Source: Litorimonas sp046250185
GTDB lineage: Bacteria; Pseudomonadota; Alphaproteobacteria; Caulobacterales; Maricaulaceae
Strand: one strand, 5' to 3'
Assembly: GCF_046250185.1 (NCBI RefSeq)
Contig: NZ_CP176469.1
DNA length: 64,000 bases
Both the position numbers and the translations under genes were made by a program. This document shows, in pieces, positions 42,506 through 52,015 of this stretch (position 1 is its first letter; each line of letters begins with the position of its first letter). The notes beneath the pieces are model-generated. The model was not told the origin of the DNA and did no database searches. It saw only the letters and a list, made by a program, of their open reading frames with translations.

Positions 42506-42538
42506 GCTTATTCCTTAACCGAACTAAAGGGGAGCCCT

Positions 42539-43849
42539 ATGCGTAGACGCGTTGTTGTCACAGGTTTAGGGCTCGTCACTCCGGTAGGGTGCGGTGTTGA
42601 TACCGCATGGAAGAACATCCTGGCGTCAAAGTCGGGAGCTTCCAAAATTGAACATTTCGATGTCAGCGATATTGCGTGCAAAGTCGCTGCCATCATCCCT
42701 CGCGCCGATGGGCGCGGCCCCAAGTTTTTTGCGGGCTCACCTGATCAATCAGGCATTTTCAACCCAGATGATGTGATGAGTAAGCGCGATGCGAAACGCA
42801 TTGACGACTTCATTCTCTATTCAATCGCGGCAGCCGACGAAGCACTAGCTGATGCGGGTTGGAATCCATCAGAGGTGTCTGAGACAGCACAGGAACGCAC
42901 TGGCGTCTTGATGGGGTCAGGTATCGGTGGTCTCGCCACGACATATGATAATTCTATACTCTTGCACGAAAAAGGGCCGCGGCGTTTGTCGCCCTTCGTT
43001 GTGCCTGCCATGCTAATCAATTTGTCGTCTGGCCAAATCTCAATCCGCCACGGTCTCAAAGGCCCGAACCATTCCGTTGTGACGGCCTGCGCAACAGGGG
43101 CTCACGCGATCGGAGATGCAGGCCGCTTGATCGCCTATGGCGATGCGGATGTTATGGTCGCGGGCGGCGGCGAGGCCTCGATTTGTCGCCTGGGTATTGC
43201 AAGTTTTGTCGCCTGTCGCGCCATGACGACAGGGTTTAACGATACACCTGAAAAAGCCTCTCGTCCTTATGACAAAGACCGCGACGGATTTCTAATGGGG
43301 GAGGGCGCCGGCGCTGTTGTTCTGGAAGAATACGAACACGCGAAAGCGCGCGGTGCAACGATTTATGCCGAACTGGCTGGCTATGGCCTATCCGGCGACG
43401 CTTACCACATTACTAGCCCTGCGCCTGAAGGCGAAGGGGGTCATCGCGCGATGAAAGCGGCGTTAAAGGACTCAGGTCTCGCGGCCACTGATATTGGCTA
43501 TGTCAACGCGCACGGCACCTCCACTCCGATGGGTGACGAATTAGAAATCAAAGCCGTTGAGACATTGCTCGGCGATCATGCGAAAAATGTGAAAATGTCC
43601 TCGACCAAGTCTGCAACAGGGCATCTGCTCGGCGCGGCGGGCGCGATTGAAGCCATCTTCTCAATCCTTGCTTTGCGCGATCACATCGCGCCGCCCACGC
43701 TGAACTTGGATAATCCATCCGTCGATACGCCCCTCGACTTGGTGCCGCACTCGCCCAAGCCGTTTGAGGGTAAGGCGGTGATGTCTAACTCATTTGGCTT
43801 TGGCGGAACGAATGCGGCTGTCATCTTTAAGCAACTGCCCGAAGGATAG
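42539..43849 (+). CDS. fabF: 3-oxoacyl-ACP synthase II FabF
   Basis: 436-residue condensing enzyme. Catalytic Cys184 (VVTACATGAHAIG), His325 (NAHGTSTPMGD) and His362 (SATGHLLGAAGA). Ribosome binding site AAAGGGGAG. Slightly longer than E. coli FabF because of an insertion around residues 55-80. Its stop shares one base with the mltG GTG. Confidence 0.96.
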   Translation: MRRRVVVTGLGLVTPVGCGVDTAWKNILASKSGASKIEHFDVSDIACKVAAIIPRADGRGPKFFAGSPDQSGIFNPDDVMSKRDAKRIDDFILYSIAAADEALADAGWNPSEVSETAQERTGVLMGSGIGGLATTYDNSILLHEKGPRRLSPFVVPAMLINLSSGQISIRHGLKGPNHSVVTACATGAHAIGDAGRLIAYGDADVMVAGGGEASICRLGIASFVACRAMTTGFNDTPEKASRPYDKDRDGFLMGEGAGAVVLEEYEHAKARGATIYAELAGYGLSGDAYHITSPAPEGEGGHRAMKAALKDSGLAATDIGYVNAHGTSTPMGDELEIKAVETLLGDHAKNVKMSSTKSATGHLLGAAGAIEAIFSILALRDHIAPPTLNLDNPSVDTPLDLVPHSPKPFEGKAVMSNSFGFGGTNAAVIFKQLPEG

Positions 43850-44901
43850 TGTCAGCGCCACCGAAGACATCGCCGACATTCACGAAGCCGCAAAAGCGGT
43901 GGCTTGGTATTATCGGACTAGCCGCGATCCTGACATTTTTTGGCGCGCTCTTGCTGGCAACATATGCCGCTGTGAATTATAAATATGAACGCGCGCAAAG
44001 ATCAGACGCAGCTCCTATGGTATTCACGGTACCCAAGGGTGCAGGCCTATCTTCCATCGCCACTCGTTTGGAACAAAACGAACTGATCGATAGCGCTTTC
44101 GTCTTCAAATTGGTCACGAAATTGCGGGGGAATGAGGCCAATTTCAAAGCGGGCGAATTCTTGGTTGACCCCAAATTATCAATGGCAGGCGTCTATGACG
44201 CGCTCGCCAATGGTAAGGCTGTGCTATATCCCTTCACCGCGCCAGAGGGGCTGACATCGGCGATGATTGTGCGCTCGCTAGACGGTGTTCCCACGCTGAT
44301 AGATGATGATCCTGCTGTGCCGCCAGAAGGCACACTATTGCCTGAAACATACCTCACACCGCGCGGCATGAAACAGTCTGAACTGTTGCAGAAAATGGCC
44401 TTGGCACAAAAGCAGTTGCTAGATGATTTGTGGGATAATCGCGCACCAAACCTGCCAATTAAAACCAGAGCTGAAGCGATTATATTGGCGTCCGTCGTCG
44501 AAAAAGAAACGGGCGTTGGCATGGAGCGAGGCAAGGTCGCGGGCGTGTTCACGAACCGCTTGCGCATTGGTATGCGTTTGCAATCTGATCCAACGATTAT
44601 TTACGGCGTGTCGCGCGGCGAAATCCTTTTGAATAAGGCGGGCAAACGCCGTGGCATTTACCGGTCCGAGATTGACCGAAAAACGGACTGGAATACATAC
44701 CAAATTGACGGCTTGCCCAAGACGGCGATTTGCAATCCAGGGGCAGACGCTATCCGCGCGGTCCTTAACCCAGACGAGACGGATGCGTTGTTCTTTGTGG
44801 CGGACGGCACTGGCGGTCACGCCTTTGCCAAGACACTGGCAGAGCATGAACGGAACGTCGCCAAATGGCGAAAAATTGAGCGGGAGCGGCGACAGAGATG
44901 A
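43849..44901 (+). CDS. mltG: endolytic murein transglycosylase MltG
   Basis: 350-residue YceG-family protein: cytoplasmic Pro/Lys-rich N-terminus, one transmembrane helix (about 21-43, GIIGLAAILTFFGALLLATYAA), then the periplasmic LysM-like and catalytic part with GLSSIATRLEQNELIDS, LPETY, the glutamate in ASVVEKETGVG, FTNRLRIGMRLQSDPTIIYG and TYQIDGLPKTAICNPG. Cuts nascent glycan strands. GTG start overlapping fabF; stop overlaps gmk by 4 nt. Confidence 0.95.
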   Translation: MSAPPKTSPTFTKPQKRWLGIIGLAAILTFFGALLLATYAAVNYKYERAQRSDAAPMVFTVPKGAGLSSIATRLEQNELIDSAFVFKLVTKLRGNEANFKAGEFLVDPKLSMAGVYDALANGKAVLYPFTAPEGLTSAMIVRSLDGVPTLIDDDPAVPPEGTLLPETYLTPRGMKQSELLQKMALAQKQLLDDLWDNRAPNLPIKTRAEAIILASVVEKETGVGMERGKVAGVFTNRLRIGMRLQSDPTIIYGVSRGEILLNKAGKRRGIYRSEIDRKTDWNTYQIDGLPKTAICNPGADAIRAVLNPDETDALFFVADGTGGHAFAKTLAEHERNVAKWRKIERERRQR

Positions 44902-45545
44902 GTGCTTTAGAGACAATGAAAGCCAACCGGCGCGGCCTTATGATTGTGCTATCCTCGCCAAGCGGGGCGGGTAAGACGACCCTGACGCGACAACTGCTGG
45001 CGAGTGATCCTGACTTGACCATGAGTGTGTCTGCGACCACGCGTAAACCGCGCCCTGGCGAGGTCGAAGGTAAGGATTACTATTTTGTCTCAAAGGAAAA
45101 ATTCGCCGAATTAGAGAGCAATGTCGAGTTTCTGGAACACGCTAAAGTTTTCGATAATTTTTACGGCACACCGCGCGGCCCTGTCGAAGATGCGTTAGAG
45201 GATGCTCGCGACGTGATCTTTGATATTGATTGGCAAGGGGCGCAGCAACTGACGCAGGCGGCCGCTGATGATTTGGTCAAAATTTTCATCCTCCCGCCCA
45301 ATATGCGAGAGTTAGAAAAGCGCCTTAAAACGCGGGCGCAGGATAGCGACAGCGTCATTGCCAAACGCATGAGCAAATCGGAAGCCGAGATCAGTCATTG
45401 GGCGGAATATGACTATGTGATCGTCAATGAAGACCTTGATACTGCGCTGCAAGAAGTGCGGAGTATTATTGCCGCTGAACGCATGCGCCGCCGTCGCCAG
45501 CCATGGTTGGGCGGGTTCGTCAAAAGTTTGATCAGTGGTGGTTAA
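44898..45545 (+). CDS. gmk: guanylate kinase
   Basis: 215-residue GMP kinase. P-loop SSPSGAGKTTL at 19-29, GMP-binding RKPRPGEVEGKDYYFVSKEKF, GTPRGPVEDAL, FDIDWQGAQQL. ATGA overlap with mltG. Normal length. Confidence 0.96.
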   Translation: MSALETMKANRRGLMIVLSSPSGAGKTTLTRQLLASDPDLTMSVSATTRKPRPGEVEGKDYYFVSKEKFAELESNVEFLEHAKVFDNFYGTPRGPVEDALEDARDVIFDIDWQGAQQLTQAAADDLVKIFILPPNMRELEKRLKTRAQDSDSVIAKRMSKSEAEISHWAEYDYVIVNEDLDTALQEVRSIIAAERMRRRRQPWLGGFVKSLISGG

Positions 45546-45602
45546 TGCGGGCCTAATTCTAGGCTAACCAAATCTCAAACCTCGTCTGGTATTTGGCGAG
45601 GA

Positions 45603-46394
45603 ATGTTGTGGATCGTATTTAGTTTTTTCATTGGGTTTACACTCTTAATCGCGTGCAGCGCGACCACAGTTGAGGGCGATCGACTCTCGAAAGCAATTTC
45701 TGTTGTCACTTTTATGCCAGCCCTGATTTACGGCAAGCGGGCGCTCCAAGGTGACCCCGCAAGTGTCGAATTTGTTGAAGCTATTATGTCTTATAATCTC
45801 GTCTATTTTGTAGGCGGGATCGTGTTTGCGGGCCTCTGGATTATGGCGGGCGAAGGCGTGTTTCATCACCTTGCCGACTGGGCCAGCCGCAATATTCGCC
45901 CCCTGAAAGGACGAACGCAGCAGAGCTATATCAATCATGTCGCCACACAACCTACTCGCCCCTACACAGCTCCCACGTCTTACGGCAATACTTTAGTTGG
46001 GACATCCACGAATTACTTACGTGACCACGACCTCGATTTGCGCACGCAAACCCTGATCAAGCTGAGCTATTATGCGTGTAGCCAAGCGAATAACGCTCTG
46101 CTGTCCACCTTAGAGAAAACACAAAATTGCGCCTATGGACAGCGGCAAAAGAACTTTCAAACCTTGATCTCGTCCATATCGACCCGACCGAATTTGAAGC
46201 AAATTATCCGTCCTTTTAAGAAAGCCGAGAGTCACCATGTCCGCGCCATGATGAGCCTGTTCACAGAGTTATGTGAATTGGCGAGAGTCAGCCGCAATAC
46301 GGATGACGCGACGATGGGGCGACTGATCAAAATTGGGAGGGTGTTGGGCTTATCCGATGAGGATATGGGGACGGCGATCCACCAACTAGGTTAG
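45603..46394 (+). CDS. membrane protein with C-terminal TerB-like domain
   Basis: 263-residue protein: a hydrophobic segment at 1-20 (signal anchor or lipoprotein-like, IACS), a second possible helix at 65-88, a basic linker, then an all-helical C-terminal region (165-263) with FQTLISSI and MMSLFTELCELARVS...RLIKIGRVLGLSDEDM, reminiscent of the TerB domain in DjlA-type proteins. Function unknown. A hairpin (CCTCG 45580-45584 / CGAGG 45597-45601) includes the ribosome binding site next to the ATG, so translation could be structure-limited. Confidence 0.65.
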   Translation: MLWIVFSFFIGFTLLIACSATTVEGDRLSKAISVVTFMPALIYGKRALQGDPASVEFVEAIMSYNLVYFVGGIVFAGLWIMAGEGVFHHLADWASRNIRPLKGRTQQSYINHVATQPTRPYTAPTSYGNTLVGTSTNYLRDHDLDLRTQTLIKLSYYACSQANNALLSTLEKTQNCAYGQRQKNFQTLISSISTRPNLKQIIRPFKKAESHHVRAMMSLFTELCELARVSRNTDDATMGRLIKIGRVLGLSDEDMGTAIHQLG

Positions 46395-46397
46395 CTG

Positions 46398-47255
46398 CTA
46401 TTTAACAGTCTCGACCAATGTTTGGAACTCTGAAACTTGCAGAGTTTCTGGCCGCGCTTGCGGGTCAATGCCGCAGCTTTCCAACCACGCGATTAAATCT
46501 AAATCATGCCGCTTGGCAAAACTCTTGAGTGAAGCGCGGAGCATCTTGCGGCGCTGCCCGAAAGCCGCTTGGGTTAACTCGCCCAACATTTTCAATTTGG
46601 GAAAAGGTTGCTCTAGCGGGCGCAGCACGACAACTGCACTGTCTACTTTGGGCGGGGGCGTAAAGGCGCGGGCGGGAATTTCAAATGCAATATGCGCACT
46701 CGCAACGCTTTGGCAGAGGATAGCCAAGCGGCCATAGGCGCTTTCGCCCGGTGCAGCGCAGACACGTTCTGCGACTTCTTTTTGAAACATCAATACCATC
46801 TGGTCCCAAAATAAAGGGTCAGCCGTGATCCAATTTACCAGCATTTTCGTGCCGACATTATAGGGCAAGTTCGCCACAATTTTGCGCGGCGCGGGCAGCT
46901 CTTTGGCGATGTTCACAGCCAAGGCATCTGCTTGCAAAACACGGAGCCGACCCCCTGTGACAGGGGCCATATCTGTGTTCAGATTGGCAAAGCGTTCGTC
47001 CATTTCAATCGCCAGTACTTCCGCCGCATCAGCGTCGAGCAAGGACCGCGTTAACCCGCCTGGGCCTGGGCCAATTTCGGCGACATGTACGCCGTTCAGT
47101 GGCGCGGCGAGGCTGGCGATTTTGTCAGTGATATTGCGGTCGAGCAAAAAATGCTGCCCGAGCTTTTTATCCGCATAGAGATTGTTCTGCCGCAATAAAT
47201 CCGAGAGCGCGGGGAGGGTGTCCCATAATTTACCCGACGATTTACTGGACGGCAT
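46398..47255 (-). CDS. rsmA: 16S rRNA dimethyladenosine transferase RsmA (KsgA)
   Basis: 285-residue methyltransferase dimethylating the two adenosines of helix 45 in 16S rRNA. SAM motif AEIGPGPGGLTRSLL and catalytic NLPYNVGT; KKLGQHFLLDRNI near the N-terminus. Overlaps pdxA by 14 nt as last gene of the lptF-lptG-surA-pdxA-rsmA operon. Confidence 0.96.
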   Translation of the reverse strand: MPSSKSSGKLWDTLPALSDLLRQNNLYADKKLGQHFLLDRNITDKIASLAAPLNGVHVAEIGPGPGGLTRSLLDADAAEVLAIEMDERFANLNTDMAPVTGGRLRVLQADALAVNIAKELPAPRKIVANLPYNVGTKMLVNWITADPLFWDQMVLMFQKEVAERVCAAPGESAYGRLAILCQSVASAHIAFEIPARAFTPPPKVDSAVVVLRPLEQPFPKLKMLGELTQAAFGQRRKMLRASLKSFAKRHDLDLIAWLESCGIDPQARPETLQVSEFQTLVETVK

Positions 47256-48255
47256 GAGAGGCTCTTTGATTGGCGATCTGTCGTGCGGTTTTGATCGCCG
47301 CTATCAGGCTGTCAGGACGTGCCACGCCTTGCCCTGCAATACCAAAAGCTGTGCCGTGATCGGGGGAGGTGCGCACAATCGGAAGCCCCAAAGTGATGTT
47401 AACGCCGCCGTGAAAGTCTAGCGTTTTTACAGGGATGAGTCCCTGATCATGATACATGGCCAACACAGCATCATAGCCTTGTCGGGCGTCAGAATGAAAC
47501 AAGGTGTCAGCAGGTTGGGCGTCCGTGACCTCGTGCCCTAGGGCGCGGAGTTTGGCCGCTGCGGGGTTGATGATGTCTATTTCTTCCCGCCCCAAAGCGC
47601 CGCCTTCGCCCGCATGCGGGTTGAGGCCTGTCAGCGCGAGGCGTGGCTTAGCTATGCCGAAATCGGTTGTCAAAGCGCCGAGCATCACTTTGGCCGTGCG
47701 AATAATCGTATCTTCGGATAGGCTTAATGCTGCGACTTGGAGCGCAATGTGGACGGTCACAAGTCCAACGCGCAAATCTTGCGCGGCCAGCATCATGACA
47801 GGCCCAGCATCATAGGGCGCATCGTGCCCCATGCATAAATGCCCGAGATATTCCGTGTGTCCGGGAAAGCTAAACCCAGCTTTGTAGAGAATGTCTTTGG
47901 CGATGGGACACGTCACGAGGCCCGCCGCTTGCCCGTCTAAACAGAGCGACACACCGCGTTCAATACTGCTCGTAATCGCAGGTGCATGGGCGGGGTCGGC
48001 TTGGCCCGCATTGGCCGCCAAGCCGTCTATGGCGATGATGGGAAGAGCAGATGCGAAGATCGAATTTGCTTGTTGAGGTGCGTCAATGATCTGGCACGGA
48101 ACGCGGCCTTCAAACACTGCGGGGGGTGCAATAACCGCAAAGGCCAAATGAGATTGTCCTCGCAAAGCCTCCCAAGCCTTGATCGTGATTTCCGGACCTA
48201 TACCTGCAGGGTCGCCCATGGAGACGACAAGTGGATTAGGGCTCAACGATCGCAT
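47242..48255 (-). CDS. pdxA: 4-hydroxythreonine-4-phosphate dehydrogenase PdxA
   Basis: 337-residue NAD-dependent enzyme of pyridoxal phosphate synthesis. Marks: VVSMGDPAGIGPEI at the start, GHTEYLGHLC, ALTGLNPHAGEGGALGREE, MYHDQGLIPVKTLDFHGGVNITLGLPIVRTSPDHGTAF. Normal length; 9 nt after surA. Confidence 0.96.
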   Translation of the reverse strand: MRSLSPNPLVVSMGDPAGIGPEITIKAWEALRGQSHLAFAVIAPPAVFEGRVPCQIIDAPQQANSIFASALPIIAIDGLAANAGQADPAHAPAITSSIERGVSLCLDGQAAGLVTCPIAKDILYKAGFSFPGHTEYLGHLCMGHDAPYDAGPVMMLAAQDLRVGLVTVHIALQVAALSLSEDTIIRTAKVMLGALTTDFGIAKPRLALTGLNPHAGEGGALGREEIDIINPAAAKLRALGHEVTDAQPADTLFHSDARQGYDAVLAMYHDQGLIPVKTLDFHGGVNITLGLPIVRTSPDHGTAFGIAGQGVARPDSLIAAIKTARQIANQRASHAVQ

Positions 48256-48264
48256 GGAGAGCGG

Positions 48265-49509
48265 CTAGCGCACCACCAACGTGGCTTTACGGCGAAGATC
48301 GCGGAGGTGACGGCGAGAGGCTTGCGCCAGCTGTTGATCCATCAAGCGATTTTCGATTTCGTCGCGCGTTGGAATTTCTGATCCCGTAGCTTCGCGGGCG
48401 CAGATCAAAATTGATGTCGCGCCAGAGGGGCGTTCAATCGGATCAGAAAGCTGGCCTACATCAGTCGCAGCGAGCAGGGCGAGAACTTCATCCGACAACT
48501 CGGATGATTTCAACTCACCCATATCGGCAGCGCTAAGGTCCTCGATTTCTGCAACATCAGCGACGAGCGTGTCGCAAGAGGTGAGCGTATCACGCAGCGA
48601 AATAAGTCTGCTCTTCGCGGCTTCTAAATCCTCATTTTCGACTGTCACCTGACGCAATTTATAGAGCGTTTCAGCCTCAGACACTTTTTTATCAAGCAAT
48701 GCCACGACATAGACGCCGCCAGGTGTTTGGATCGGTGTCGACAGGGCGCCAACTTCCATCTGAGTGATGGCTTGATCGATTTCAGGGCGCAGCTCGCCTT
48801 CGCGAATCCAACCAATGTCGCCGCCTTTGGCCGCAGACGGAGCCGAGGAGAATTGTTGCGCCAATAGTGGGAAGGGCGCACCCTCTTTGACTTGTTGTAT
48901 CATCGCATTGGCGCCTTCCATCGCACCGTCCATACCGCCAATATCAGGTGACGCCTCGATGTAGATTTCAGCCACTCGGAAGTTTGGCTTAGACGCATTG
49001 GCCGTCAGACGGTTGAGCGTTTCGTCGATCTGCGCATCTGTAATGCGGATGCGAGAACCGAACAAACCATTCGTGATTCGCTGCCACGCAATTTCTGAAC
49101 GTACCTGATCCCGGAGTGTTTCAATCGACACACCTGCTGCGGCTAATCTTCCAACGACTTCGTTTGGGTCAAGCCCGTTGCGACCAAAGAGGCGGGCAAC
49201 GGACTGATTGATTTCTTCGTCCGAAATAGATTGATCATAACGCTCAGCCTCTTGCATCTGAAGGTGCTCATCTACCAGATTGCGGATGGCTTGTTGTTGG
49301 ATACGAGCCAAGCTAGCCTCATCACGCGGCGCCCCCGTTGTGGCGAGCATAAACAAGACGCGCTGTCGCAAATCATGGGTCGTGACGATGTCGCTATTGA
49401 CCACAGCGGCAATCCCGTGCGGCGTCGTGCTTTGCGCATTTGCCGTCACAGCGAAGCTGCAAGTCAATGTGAAGAGTATCGCCAGAAGGCTGCGTTTCAA
49501 ATTCATCAT
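48265..49509 (-). CDS. surA: SurA-like periplasmic peptidyl-prolyl isomerase
   Basis: 414-residue outer-membrane-protein chaperone. Signal peptide 1-26 (MMNLKRSLLAILFTLTCSFAVTANAQS); SurA N-terminal domain (IAAVVNSDIVTTHDLRQRV); one parvulin domain (RVAEIYIEASPD ... FSSAPSAAKGGDIGWIREGEL...). I start at 49509, right before the basic signal-peptide head; an ATG at 49548 would add 13 residues. In many alphaproteobacteria lptD precedes surA; here only 141 nt separate surA from lptG, with no lptD. Confidence 0.85.
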   Translation of the reverse strand: MMNLKRSLLAILFTLTCSFAVTANAQSTTPHGIAAVVNSDIVTTHDLRQRVLFMLATTGAPRDEASLARIQQQAIRNLVDEHLQMQEAERYDQSISDEEINQSVARLFGRNGLDPNEVVGRLAAAGVSIETLRDQVRSEIAWQRITNGLFGSRIRITDAQIDETLNRLTANASKPNFRVAEIYIEASPDIGGMDGAMEGANAMIQQVKEGAPFPLLAQQFSSAPSAAKGGDIGWIREGELRPEIDQAITQMEVGALSTPIQTPGGVYVVALLDKKVSEAETLYKLRQVTVENEDLEAAKSRLISLRDTLTSCDTLVADVAEIEDLSAADMGELKSSELSDEVLALLAATDVGQLSDPIERPSGATSILICAREATGSEIPTRDEIENRLMDQQLAQASRRHLRDLRRKATLVVR

Positions 49510-49650
49510 AGGATCGGTCCGGTTATCCCTAAAGGTCGTAGTCGCCATAGGGGCGTTATAGGGCTTTTTCGCCTCAGCGCAATTCGCAAAGGCGGCTTAT
49601 ATTTAGCGAAGTTTTTGGGCTGATTGTATTAACTTTCGGTCAGAGTGCAG

Positions 49651-50745
49651 CTAGCCGTCCTCGATTTTTGATAGATAGGCGATGCCCGCAAATAGGACAA
49701 GCAGGGGAATAGACCAGGACGCCACCATGACAGGCAGGGTCGCAACCTCGCCAAAGGCGCTAATGACGCTATCCGCGAAGAACACGGCAAAGCCCAGAGC
49801 AGCGCCAGAGATCAGGAGACGCAACGTCCCACCCTGACGGGTTAGGTGCATGGAAACGCCCGCCGCAATAAACGTCATGGCTATCAGCATAATCGGTAAG
49901 GCGAGCAAACGGTTGAACTGCATCCGCAGACCTCTGGCGGAAAAACCAGCCCGCTCATTATCTCGCACAGCGGCAGGGATTTCCCAAAATGGCGGTGTTG
50001 TAGTCGTTTTGGCTTGAGCCTGTAGGTCGTCCAATGTGATCGTCGTGGGCAGCGAGATTGTCAGATGTCGCTGCGTGACCTCGCCAGGCGCATTTTCAAT
50101 CACGTCATTTAACTGCCAGTAATCGCGAGTCACTAGCTCGGCAGATTTTGCGTCAAAGCGCCGCGCAAATTGAGTTGCCCCGTCTGGCAGGACTTGCAAC
50201 TGATAAAAGACAGGCGCGTCGAGTGTTTTCTCCGTCAAGTTTACCCGCTTCGCATGGATCACGGTTTGGAAAATATCTGTGCCTTCGCGCAACCAGATGT
50301 CTTTGACTTCGACGGGCTCGCCTGCATTGCTCCATTTGATCATTTGCGCGTCTTGGTAGGAAAGCATTTTGGACGCCAAAGGATTGGCAATCGCTGACCA
50401 CATTATGCCAAGCACCGCTGTGACCCATAAGGCGGGCCGTAAGAAACGCCAAGCGGATAGACCAGATGCGCGCAGTACGATGAGTTCAGAGCGGCGGTTC
50501 ATCCCGTAAAGCGCTCCCATTACACCAAATAGCACCACAAAGGGGATCGTCTGCTCGACGAATTTTGGCGCTTTTAGTAACGTCAAAAACAGGAGTTGCA
50601 GCGAAGTAATCCCGCTATCACTGCCCAGATTGCGAGAGCCTTCGACGAAGTCGACGAGCATGATAATCGCTGTGACAATGATAAATGCGACACCAATCCC
50701 GCGCAAAACGCGCCCAGCGATATATCGGTTGAGAGTGGAAATCAC
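49651..50745 (-). CDS. lptG: LPS export permease LptG
   Basis: 364-residue inner-membrane subunit of the LptB2FG LPS extractor. Four to six helices: N-terminal pair including FIIVTAIIMLVDFVEG, periplasmic beta-jellyroll (about 130-270), and C-terminal helices. RLLALPIMLIAMTFIAAGVS matches the YjgP/YjgQ family. Overlaps lptF by 4 nt. Confidence 0.92.
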   Translation of the reverse strand: MISTLNRYIAGRVLRGIGVAFIIVTAIIMLVDFVEGSRNLGSDSGITSLQLLFLTLLKAPKFVEQTIPFVVLFGVMGALYGMNRRSELIVLRASGLSAWRFLRPALWVTAVLGIMWSAIANPLASKMLSYQDAQMIKWSNAGEPVEVKDIWLREGTDIFQTVIHAKRVNLTEKTLDAPVFYQLQVLPDGATQFARRFDAKSAELVTRDYWQLNDVIENAPGEVTQRHLTISLPTTITLDDLQAQAKTTTTPPFWEIPAAVRDNERAGFSARGLRMQFNRLLALPIMLIAMTFIAAGVSMHLTRQGGTLRLLISGAALGFAVFFADSVISAFGEVATLPVMVASWSIPLLVLFAGIAYLSKIEDG

Positions 50746-51896
50746 GTGGCAAGACTCGCAGCAGTGCTGTGCTTGTCATAATTGCGCTGCGCCCGCGTCG
50801 TGCCCAGACGAAAGGCTCGTTTCTTAGACAAAAGATAGACGATGCATATAGCAGCCAATATAATTGGTAGCGCATATTGTGCTGCGTTTAGTCCCAGGTC
50901 GCCCTCGGCCGCTGATGTCAGGGCAAAGCCCGCGAGTCGTACTCCAAACCCGATGACAGCGCAGATGGCAATGCGCTTGCCATAGCCTAATCTTTGATGC
51001 TCGCCGCGCACCAAAAAACAAAGCGCCAAGAGGGTCAGCGCCACATTATAGATGGGCGATGACAGCCGAGCGTGACCTTCTGCGGCCAAATCCCGCTTGA
51101 AATTAGACGTGATATATTCGCGGGGGTCAGGGCGCAGTAATTCATGTAAAAAGCGATCAGAGGCTTTGAGGCGCAGCACATTATCAATCGCCATGACTTC
51201 CGATAAATCCAGCACATAATCGTCAAACCCCACAACATCTAGTGATCCATCAGACAACATTTGTTGTACGGAGCCATCAGTCAAAACCAGAGCGGCTGAG
51301 GTATTGGAACGCTGCACATATCCTGATTTTGCCGTGTGCGTGATTGCCCCGTTTTTGTCTCGCCCGTCATGGATCAGAACGTCTCGCAGTTTCCCGTCTG
51401 AGGATATGTCGCGCGCATAGACCGTTAGCTTGGGTGCGGGTGTAATGAAGTCTCCGGCCTGCACCATCTGGCTCGCAATATCTGTGCGGACTTTCAGGAT
51501 TTCCCCCCGCATCTCTCGAAAGGATAGCGGTTGTAAGACGAGGTTGATAATCAGGTGCGCTATCAACGCATACACACCCAGACGCAGCACAGGCGACGCG
51601 ATCTGCCACGGCGAAAAGCCAGCCGCCTTCGCGACGATTAACTCACTATCCATATTCAATCGATTAAGCGCGTAAAGCGTTGCCATGAAAACGGCCAGCG
51701 GCATGATGATCCCAATTAATTGTGGCAGCGCCAGCAGTGTAATGTAGAAAAACGTCAGCGCACTTTGACGATTCTCAACAATCAAATCGAGCGTCTGTAA
51801 GCTTTGGGTCAACAGGGCAAGCGCGGATAAAGCCGTTAGGGCCAGAACAAGCGGCCCTAAAACTTGTTTCCAGAAATATCTCTGCAATACTTGCAT
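50742..51896 (-). CDS. lptF: LPS export permease LptF
   Basis: 384-residue partner of LptG. MQVLQRYFWKQVLGPLVLALTALSALALLTQSLQTLDLIVENRQS is a typical start; the ATG at 51896 is chosen over an upstream one at 51944 because it gives the family N-terminus. Later VFMATLYALNRLNMDSELIVAKAAG matches the coupling-helix region of the family. First gene of the operon on the minus strand. Confidence 0.92.
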   Translation of the reverse strand: MQVLQRYFWKQVLGPLVLALTALSALALLTQSLQTLDLIVENRQSALTFFYITLLALPQLIGIIMPLAVFMATLYALNRLNMDSELIVAKAAGFSPWQIASPVLRLGVYALIAHLIINLVLQPLSFREMRGEILKVRTDIASQMVQAGDFITPAPKLTVYARDISSDGKLRDVLIHDGRDKNGAITHTAKSGYVQRSNTSAALVLTDGSVQQMLSDGSLDVVGFDDYVLDLSEVMAIDNVLRLKASDRFLHELLRPDPREYITSNFKRDLAAEGHARLSSPIYNVALTLLALCFLVRGEHQRLGYGKRIAICAVIGFGVRLAGFALTSAAEGDLGLNAAQYALPIILAAICIVYLLSKKRAFRLGTTRAQRNYDKHSTAASLAT

Positions 51897-52015
51897 GAAA
51901 AATGAGGCCCTTTGCCACTTTTGGCGCGTATAAAATAAGCACACACCAGACTTTGGTCTTCTAATACAGCTCCCAGTGGTTTACCAGACAAGTCACAGAA
52001 AATGAGGAAACATTC

